Shown here piece after piece: positions 5,528-14,100 of a DNA stretch of 15,193 bases. The notes below the pieces were generated by a model that made no database searches, was not told where the DNA came from, and worked only from the letters and a program-made list of their open reading frames with translations. Positions within the stretch are counted from its first letter, which is position 1, and each line of letters starts with the position of its first letter. Source of the DNA: an uncultured Flavobacteriales bacterium (GTDB lineage Bacteria; Bacteroidota; Bacteroidia; Flavobacteriales; Crocinitomicaceae); assembly GCA_946479285.1 (NCBI GenBank), contig CAMLFH010000038.1, positions 1 to 15,193 on the forward strand. The letters are read 5' to 3'. Made by a program: the position numbers and the translations under genes.

Positions 5528-7831
5528 TTATTTACTATTCAGTAATTCCTGCCATTTGAACGAAGTTGGTCCGCAGCTTACTTTCAATCCTTCTAATTGT
5601 TTGTTCAGACGGTCAATAACGATCTTAGCGTCTTCTCTGCTTAAATAAGTTCCTGCAAGCACGTTCAATTCTGTTTTCAACTTTTGGATCACTGCAGCAG
5701 TTCTTAAAGCAGATAAATAATCATTTCCGGTTAAACGGTATTTGTTCAGTTCACTTTGTACAGACTCATTGGAAGCTTTCAGATTGGTTTTAACAGGATC
5801 TGTAAATGTGTTTATTTCCAGTAAAATTCCCCGATTTAAGAAAATATTGACCTGTGTGGAGCGCAAACGTAAGTTGGAAGAATCCATTTTGGCTTTCAAC
5901 CGTTCTGCATCCGTACCGCCCTGATAGGCATTCCATTCGGTTCTGTCGTTGGACCTCACCACATTGGTTCCGTTCCATTTTCCAACACCTTGTCCGCGGC
6001 TGATAATCTCAAAAGGCAGTTTTTTATCCAAAAGCGCTTCGAACAATTGACGAATGGAAACACTGTCTGCCGGCTGCAATAACGAATTGTTGAGTTCCCA
6101 TTTATTGGATTCGAACTGGTCTACCAAATTCAACTGGACCCGTGCATCAAAGCCTGGTTTTGAATCTGCCAGGTTCACGTGAAGCATCACTTCGTCTGCA
6201 TTGTCTGAAAGCGGTCCGTCGGGAATAGCAATCAATCGTACTTCGAAAGGGGTTTTCAGCGTATCTGCTCTGAAAGTAAATTCCTGCGTGTACAAATCAA
6301 AAGTAGAGGAATCCGCAAAGGTGTAGAATCCGTCTTTCTCCGTAAAGTCGACCCAATGATGGCCCATGGCAGATTTGTAATTGTCTAATCGCCTTTGATA
6401 AATAGCCATTAAATCAATTGCCGCCTTTTTTTCGATTTCCAGCTGCTCAATGATCTTTTTGTAGCGCTCGTATTCTCCATAGAGGTAGATAATTCCATTC
6501 TGTTCTTTCTTACGAGCTTTCTTGCCCGAATCTGTTTTTGGTTGAGCTGTGAATTCACCACCTGTCGTTTTCTTCAGTGCTTTTTTCTTTTTCCGTTTCA
6601 CCGAACCGGGAACTTTCGAACTGGTAGTAATCGTTCCCATGGTCATATTGGAATATTTGTGCTCGTCTTCGTTGATCTTCTTCTCGGTTTCGTCCTTTTT
6701 TCGCTTAGCTGTTTCGATCTCATAATCGTAGCCTCTCTTTCCGTAAATCTTGTCCCACAACTTAGCAATTTTATCCTTTTCGAGTTCATCGATGACGGTT
6801 TGGAAAGTCTTTCCGTCGCTATAGGTCGAATCAGGAGAAAGGAAACGCGTATCATTTGAGCCGAAGAGGTGATAAGAGAGTCCGTTTCTTTCAATGACAA
6901 CAGTTGTTTGCTTTTTGGAGTTGTAGCCCCAAACATCGAAATGAAGCTGTGTCAGTTTGTTCTCGCCAACGGTTTCAAAATCAATTGTCGGCATACGAAC
7001 AGGCTCCAGGTTTGTTTTATTTCTTTTGGAAACATCTATGATCTTTGCTTCATACGGGAAAAGGCCAACAGCTTTCGGAAGACCTTTGTTCCATTTTCCG
7101 TTTTCATCCTTTTCGCGTTCATTTAAAAGTCCGGAGGTTTCCGAACCATCTCCGGCAGCGATCAGAACGTTTTTAAAGGTGTTTGCAGTTCCGCCTAACA
7201 ACAGGAAGATTTCATAAGCTCTCTTTTCTACATAGGCATTTGTAGCATAGTTCATGGCTTCAATGGTTACCAATTGGTCTTCTGCTGTCAGAAAATGAAA
7301 CGTTGCCAGCATAGCCGATTTATCGTCAAAGCTGAGACTGGGGTTCAGAACTGCCAGGATCTTTTTTTGGATTTCCAGAGTCCCGTTTTCCGATTTCATG
7401 GCAGAAGCAGGGAGTTTTGATTTTAAAAGCGTTTCAAATTGGTTATACTGCGATTTATAGCGCTCCAGGTCATTTTCAGACTGACGGGATGCCAGCAGGA
7501 TTTTATTGAGTTCCCACAGAGCCATTTTATTGGCTGCTTCGGCAATAATTCCTTTCGGGGACTTTTCAATTTCTCCTTTGCGGATAAAAAGTGAATTCGG
7601 GTTATTAATGATATAGCTTTCAATTGAATCGTAGTTCAATTCTTTGTTCATCAAACGAACAAGCGGACCGGAGTATTCAAAGTAGCGCCCAATGCTGTTA
7701 TCAAGAATAGGACTTTTCTTCACAATATGAAAAAGGTATGCGCGGTCTTCTGCTGTGAGATCATTTGTCCCCTGGCTAAAAGCCGCGGTAAGAGATGCAA
7801 ATGAGATTAAAAGAGTGTAAACGTATTTCAT
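5528..7831 (-). CDS. Exported protein of unknown function with a lysine-rich coiled-coil centre
   Basis: 767 residues from the ATG at 7831. A longer reading from TTG at 7852 adds seven residues ahead of an obvious signal peptide and is less likely. Residues 1-20 (MKYVYTLLISFASLTAAFSQ) form a signal-peptidase-I-type leader; there is no lipobox, so a soluble periplasmic or secreted product is expected. Roughly 25-240 is helical; 255-350 is mixed beta. Residues 344-393 are charged helix, 406-443 very lysine-rich and probably disordered (KRKKKKALKK), and 446-486 helical again; 495-670 appears beta-rich; 685-750 is helical. The only cysteine is Cys753. I see no catalytic motif or named domain and no T9SS sorting tail. 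It has its own promoter just downstream of the giant repeat gene's terminator and converges on the helicase gene. Function is not assignable from sequence alone. Confidence 0.75.
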   Translation of the reverse strand: MKYVYTLLISFASLTAAFSQGTNDLTAEDRAYLFHIVKKSPILDNSIGRYFEYSGPLVRLMNKELNYDSIESYIINNPNSLFIRKGEIEKSPKGIIAEAANKMALWELNKILLASRQSENDLERYKSQYNQFETLLKSKLPASAMKSENGTLEIQKKILAVLNPSLSFDDKSAMLATFHFLTAEDQLVTIEAMNYATNAYVEKRAYEIFLLLGGTANTFKNVLIAAGDGSETSGLLNEREKDENGKWNKGLPKAVGLFPYEAKIIDVSKRNKTNLEPVRMPTIDFETVGENKLTQLHFDVWGYNSKKQTTVVIERNGLSYHLFGSNDTRFLSPDSTYSDGKTFQTVIDELEKDKIAKLWDKIYGKRGYDYEIETAKRKKDETEKKINEDEHKYSNMTMGTITTSSKVPGSVKRKKKKALKKTTGGEFTAQPKTDSGKKARKKEQNGIIYLYGEYERYKKIIEQLEIEKKAAIDLMAIYQRRLDNYKSAMGHHWVDFTEKDGFYTFADSSTFDLYTQEFTFRADTLKTPFEVRLIAIPDGPLSDNADEVMLHVNLADSKPGFDARVQLNLVDQFESNKWELNNSLLQPADSVSIRQLFEALLDKKLPFEIISRGQGVGKWNGTNVVRSNDRTEWNAYQGGTDAERLKAKMDSSNLRLRSTQVNIFLNRGILLEINTFTDPVKTNLKASNESVQSELNKYRLTGNDYLSALRTAAVIQKLKTELNVLAGTYLSREDAKIVIDRLNKQLEGLKVSCGPTSFKWQELLNSK

Positions 7832-7887
7832 TCGTTTGATTATGGAATTCAAATATCCTTAATAAATGGTTTTACTAAAATACGTAA

Positions 7888-7916
7888 CAAAAATAGTTGT
7901 TAACAAAAAAGTCCAA
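7888..7916 (-). promoter_or_regulatory. Bacteroidota-type promoter for the 767-residue exported protein
   Basis: On the minus strand there is TTG (7916-7914), an 18-base spacer, then TATTTTTG (7895-7888), matching the TTG-N17-20-TAnnTTTG pattern. Transcription would begin around 7882, leaving a leader of about 50 bases before the ATG at 7831. The -33 TTG lies inside the stem of the upstream gene's terminator. Confidence 0.6.
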
Positions 7917-7933
7917 CCTTTCGATTGGACTTT
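7902..7933 (-). terminator. Intrinsic terminator of the giant repeat protein gene
   Basis: Plus-strand aaagtccaa (7908-7916) and ttggacttt (7925-7933) form a perfect 9-bp stem with an 8-base loop. On the minus strand the stem is followed by a further run of T (complement of the A-run at 7904-7907), giving a U-tract suited to leftward transcription. It lies 23 bases beyond the stop codon of the gene ending at 7956. Confidence 0.8.
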
Positions 7934-7955
7934 CTAACTATGTGCTCAATATTTT

Positions 7956-8195
7956 TTAATGATTAATGATCAACGGAATGCGTTCACTGATTTCCAGTCC
8001 GCTATTGATCTCGATGTAATAAACTCCGTTGGAGTAAACATTCAGATCAAATTCAAGGGTAAATAGTCCTGAATAAGATTCATTGAACACCATTTTACCC
8101 TGAGCATCGTAAATAATAATATGCTCCATTGGTGTTCCGTTTGCTACTACTTTGAACTGTCCGTTGTTCGGGTTCGGGAATAAAGAGAAGTTTGA
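7956..8195 (-). other. T9SS type A C-terminal sorting domain (Por secretion tail)
   Basis: The last 79 residues of the giant protein. It begins SNFSLFPNPNNGQFKV, the classic opening motif, followed by IIIYDAQGKMVF, LEFDLNVYSNGVYYIEI, and a short terminal strand ERIPLIINH. This layout matches the family that is recognised by the outer-membrane T9SS translocon and usually removed by the PorU-type sortase with attachment to anionic lipopolysaccharide. Confidence 0.93.
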
Positions 8196-11100
8196 AACCT
8201 CTTTTTCATCGATTCCTGCACAATTGTTAACATCAATGGTTGTTTGATCAAAAGCAGAACAATTGTTCACATCTACGTACGTGTACGTCACGATAGACGA
8301 CCCGACACCGGCAGCAGCAGGGTAGAAGATGTTTGTTGTAATTCCGTCTCCGGTATAAGTACCACCGGCAGGTAAACCGTTAGACATGGTAAACGGAGCA
8401 ACGTATGAACAAACAGGCTGGAACGGATTAACCGTAACAATCGGATTTGTATTTACGACCACCGGAAGAACTGTTGATGAAGCTGCACAACCGTAAACGT
8501 TTTGAACAGATACCCAGTAATTTCCGGAAGCGGTTACCTGTATCACTTGTCCGATGTCTCCGGTTGACCAGGTGTTGGTTCCTGTTCCCGAAGTGAATAA
8601 GAATAATTCTTCTCCCTCACAAATGGTTGTTGGTCCGCTTGGCGTGACAATCGGAGTTGCCGGCGCTGGGTTTACAGTCACTACAACAGGAGCAGAAGGC
8701 TGAGAAGAACAACCGCTTTGGTATCCCGTTACGTAATAAGAACCAGAAGTTGTAACCGTAATAGACTGTGCTGTAGAATTAGTTGACCAAAGACAGTTCG
8801 GATTAGATGATGTCAGTGTAATACTTGATCCGTCACAGATTGTTGTTGATCCGGATGAAGAAATCGTTGGTATTGGTGGCGTAGGGTTAACTGTTACGTT
8901 CATCGGTGCACTGGTACTGGTACAACCGTTTCCATTGGTATATGTAACGGTATAAGATCCGCTCGTAGTTACATTGATACTTTGTGTGGTGATTCCACCT
9001 GGAGCCCATGCATTTCCGCTGGTGTAAGACGACGTTAGTGTCACAAAATCTCCACTGCAAATGGTGGTTGCTCCCCCAGCTGTAATAGAAGGCTGAGAAG
9101 GATTTGAGAACACTGTCACCACAACCGGAGCGGAAGACGAGGATGCACAACCGTTTCCGTCAATGTAGATCACACTGTAAACACCTCCTGTATTTACGGT
9201 AATGCTTTGCGCCATTGCTGATGTTGACCAGGAATTACCCGTTGGCTGCGAAGAAGTCAGTGTAACTGATCCGCCTGAACAGAATGAAGTTGGTCCGCTT
9301 GCAGTAACTACCGGAGCAGGAGGAATAGCATTCACAGTTACAGTTACAGGTGCTGAAGCAGGACTTGTACATCCGTTTACATCCGTGTGGGTAACTGTAT
9401 ATGTTCCGTTGCTGCTTACTGTAATAGAATTCGCAGTTGAACCACTTGACCATAAGTTATTCGAACTGTAAGAAGATGTCAGTGCTACTGATCCACCCGA
9501 ACAGAAAGAGGTTGGTCCGCCTGTATTGATAACGGGTGCTGCAGGAATCGGATTCACCGTTACTATTGTTGAAGATGATGCAGGAGAAACACACCCGTTA
9601 CCGTCTGTAACTGTTACCGAATAGGAACCAGCCGTAGAAACAGTGATGGATTGTGTATTTGCTCCTGTCGACCATAAGTTACCACCTGTTGAAGAAGATG
9701 TAAGTGTTACGGAAGAACCAGCACAAATGGATTCGGTTGTTCCAGTAACAATTGTTGGTGCTGGAGGTGTTGGATTAACAGTAACTGTTTTCGGAGCTGA
9801 AGATCCGGAGCTGCATCCATTTGTAATGACCTGTACCAGGAATGTTCCCGAACTGCTTACTGTAATGGATTGTGTTGTCGCACCATTCGACCAGAAGTTA
9901 TTATTTGTGGAAGATGAAGTCAATACGACCGAACCACCTGCACAGAAGGTGGTAGATCCGCTGGCTGTAATCGTTGGAACGGAAGGAATTGCATTTACAA
10001 CCACATTTACAGGAGTAGATGCAGCTGAAGTACAACCCAATACTGTTTGAGTAACGGTATAAGAACCACTTGCACTTACGGTGATTGATTGGGTAGTTTC
10101 TGTCGTTGACCAGGTATTTCCTGAACTTGCAGAAGAAGTTAATACCACAGATCCACCTGCACAGAATGTAGTTGGTCCGCCAGCAGTAACAGCAGGTGCA
10201 GCAGGAACCGGATTTACTGTAATCGTTTGAGTCGCACTTGGACTTGTACATCCTAGTAAGGTTACGTTTACAGTATAAGTTCCGCTGGCAGATACCGTGA
10301 TTGATTGTGTTGTTGCACCTGTCGACCACAAGTTTCCTGTTGCTGCGGAAGAAGTTAATACCACAGATCCACCCGCACAGAATGTAGTAGGACCACCTGC
10401 TGTGATCGTTGGAGCAGCAGGAATAGGATTCACCGTTACGCTGATCACATTTGAAGCAGTTGAAGAACACGGTCCGTCAACAATGGTTACAGAGTATGAA
10501 CCGGAAGTTGTTACCGTGATTGACTGTGTAGTTGCACCATTCGACCACAAGTAAGAAGTTCCTGCTGTTGATGTAAGAACGACTGAACCACCTGCACAGA
10601 ATGTTGTTGCTCCACCGGCAGTGATTGTCGGAGTAGCAGGAGTTGGATTCACCAATATGTTTGTTGAAGCAGATGCACCTGAAGAGCATCCCAGTAAGAT
10701 TTGCTCTACCGTATAAGATCCGGCTGCTGTAACAGTGATCGATTGTGTTGTTGCACCTGTCGACCACAAGTTTCCTGTGGAAGCAGAAGATGTCAATACT
10801 ACCGAACCACCTGCACAGAATGTTGTTGGTCCGCCTGCAGTAATTGTTGGAATAGCTGGAATTGGATTCACCGTTATGTTAATCACGTTCGAAGCAGTTG
10901 AAGAACATGGTCCGTCAATAATAGTTACGGAATAAGAGCCCGAAGTTGCTACTGTAATTGATTGTGTTGTTTCTCCTGTCGACCACAAGTAAGAAGTACC
11001 TGCTGTTGATGTCAGAACGACTGAACCACCTGCACAGAAAGTTGTTGCTCCACCGGCAGTAATTGTCGGAGTAGCAGGAGTAGGGTTCACCAATATGTTT

Positions 11101-14100
11101 GTTGGAGCAGATGCACCGGAAGAACATCCCAGTAGGATTTGCTCTACGGTATAAGGTCCTGCTGTTGTTACAGTAATGGATTGTGTTGTTTCACCTGTTG
11201 ACCACAAGTTTCCTGTTGCTGCGGAAGATGTCAATACTACAGAACCTCCGGCACAGAAAGTTGTTGGTCCGCCCGCAGTGATCGTAGGAATAGTTGGAAT
11301 CGGATTCACCGTTATGTTAATCACGTTCGAAGCAGTTGAAGAACAAGGTCCGTCAATAATAGTTACGGAATAAGAACCCGAAGTTGTTACTGTAATTGAT
11401 TGCGTTGTTTCTCCTGTCGACCACAAGTAAGAAGCACCTGCTGTTGATGTCAGAACAACTGAACCACCTGCACAGATAGTTGTTGCTCCACCGGCAGTAA
11501 TTGTCGGAGTAGCAGGAGTAGGGTTTACCAATATGTTTGTTGGAGCAGATGCACCGGAAGAACATCCCAGTAAGATTTGTTCTACGGTATAAGCTCCTGT
11601 TGTTGTTACAGTAATGGATTGTGTTGTTTCACCTGTCGACCACAAATTGCCTGTAGCAGCAGAAGAAGTCAATACGACAGATCCACCAGCCGAACAGAAT
11701 GTAGTTGGTCCGCCTGCAGTAATTGTTGGAACTGTTGGAATCGGATTCACCGTTACGTTTGTTGCTGAAACAGCAGGAGTGGAACATCCGAATCCGTTGG
11801 ATACTTCTAAAGTATAAGTTCCGGAAACACTCACTGTAATGGATTGTGTTGTTTCCCCTGTCGACCAAAGGTTTCCTGTTGTGGAAGATGAACTCAGTAT
11901 AACTGATCCACCATCGCAGAATGTAGTTGGTCCGCCGGCTGTAATTGTAGGAGCCGTTGGATTTGGATTCACAGTTACATCTGTCGATGCAGACGAACCG
12001 GAAGAGCATCCCGAAGATATTTCTTCTACGGTATATGAACCTGTTGTGATAACCGTAATGGATTGTGTTGTTTCACCTGTTGACCACAAATTTCCTGCAG
12101 CAGCGGAAGAAGTTAAAGTTACAGAACCACCATCACAGAATGTTAGCGGTCCGCTGGCTGTAATTGTTGGAACGGCAGGAATCGGATTTACTATCACGCT
12201 TGTTGCTGAAGCAGCAGGAGTGGAACACCCGAATCCGTTGGATACAATCAGGGAATAACTTCCTGAAGCTGTTATTGTGATTGACTGTGTTGTTTCACCT
12301 GTCGACCAAAGGTTTCCTGTTGTGGAAGATGAACTCAGTACGACTGATCCACCATCGCAGAATGTAGTTGGTCCGCCGGCTGTAATTACCGGAACTGCCG
12401 GGTTCGGGTTAACGGTTACATTCGTTGCAGAAGCAGAAGAGGTAGAACAACCGAATCCGTTTATGGCTTCAACAGAATAAGTCCCTGTAGTTGTAATTGT
12501 GATGGATTGTGTCGTTTCACCAGTTGACCATAAATAAGAACTTGCAGTGCTTGAGGTCAATGTAACAGACCCGCCGTCACAGAATGTTGTTGGTCCACCT
12601 GCAGAGATTGTTGGTGCAGTTGGGTTTGGATTTACAGTAACGTTCGTTGAAGTACTTAAAGGACTTTGACAACCGTTAACATCCGTTATTTCCACGGAAT
12701 AATTCCCTGCGGTTGTAACTGTGATAGATTGTGTGGTTGCCCCGTTCGACCATAAATAAGAAGCTCCCGGACTAGAAGTTAAAATAACTGACCCACCTGC
12801 ACAGAATGTAGTTGGTCCGCTAGCTGTAATTACCGGTGCCGCAGGAGTTGGATTTACGGTAACAGTTATCGGGGCACTAGGAAGACTTTGACAGCCACCA
12901 AGGATATTTGTACGTGTTACTGTAAATGTACCAGAAGTGTCTGTTGAGATAGACAGCGTTGTCTGACCATTTGACCACAAATATGTATATAATCCGAAGG
13001 TGGTCGACAACGTAACAGAACCGCCTTCACAGAAAGTAGTTGGTCCACTGGCAGTAATCGTCGGTGTTGCTACGCTTACGTTCACAGTGACATTTTTCGG
13101 AGCACTTGGATTACTCATACATCCGAATGCATTTCCTACTTGTACTGTATAAGATCCTGAAGCTCCTACTACTATAGATTGAGTAGTTTCCCCTGTCGAC
13201 CACAAATAGGATGTTCCTGTACTCGAAGTCAATGTAACTGTTTGTCCCAGGCAGAAAGTTGTTGCACCACCAGCTGTAATGGTAGGAGTGGCTGGATTTG
13301 GATTTACTGTGACAGCAATTGCCGCACTTGCCGTACTTTGACATCCGTTTCCGTCTGTAATCTGAACAGTGTAATTTCCTGAAGTTGTTATGTTAATAGA
13401 AGGGGTAGTAGCTCCTGTAGACCATAAATAGGAAGTTCCGGCACTGGAAGTCAAAGTCACTGACCCACCCGCACAGAATGTTGTTGGTCCGCTTGGAGTA
13501 ATTGTTGGTGCACCTGGTAAAGGGTTAACCGATACCGCTGTTGCAGCACTTGCAGCACTTAAACACCCTGCTCCATTCGTTACCTGAACAGTATAAGAAC
13601 CGGCAGTTGTAACGTTGATAGAAGGGGTAGTTGCTCCTGTAGACCATAAATAAGAACTTCCAGCACTGGAAGTAAGAGTTACCGAACCACCAGCACAAAT
13701 AGTTGTTGATCCGCTTGCAGTAATTGTTGGTGTCGCAGGCAAAGCATTCACGGTTACAACCGTTGGAGCGCTTGCTGTACTTTGACAGCCTGAAGCATTC
13801 GTGACTTGAACAGTGTATGAACCTGAAGTAGTTACTGAAATCGACTGAGTAGTTGCCCCGGTTGACCATAAATAGGAAGTTCCGGCACTGGAGGTCAATG
13901 TAACCGAACCACCTGTACAGAACGTTGTTGATCCGCTTGCAGTAATTGCAGGAGCAGCTGGTAAAGGATTTACGGTTACAGGTGTTGCAGCACTCGCCAC
14001 ACTTTGACATCCGTTTGCGTCTGTAATCTGAACAGTATAATTTCCGGAAGTTGTTGCGCTGATAGAAGGGGTAGTAGCACCTGTCGACCACAAATAAGAA

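Noticed and set aside
7832..7852. TTG start giving a 774-residue version of the exported protein.
   Set aside because: The ATG seven codons downstream begins a well-formed signal peptide; the extension adds nothing recognisable.
9202..12480. Several plus-strand ORFs of 60-140 codons opposite the repeat array, repeating similar sequences such as VVAPVDHKFP.
   Set aside because: They are antisense shadows of the periodic repeat sequence; the repeats lack stops in that frame by chance, and none has a signal peptide, domain or independent start context.
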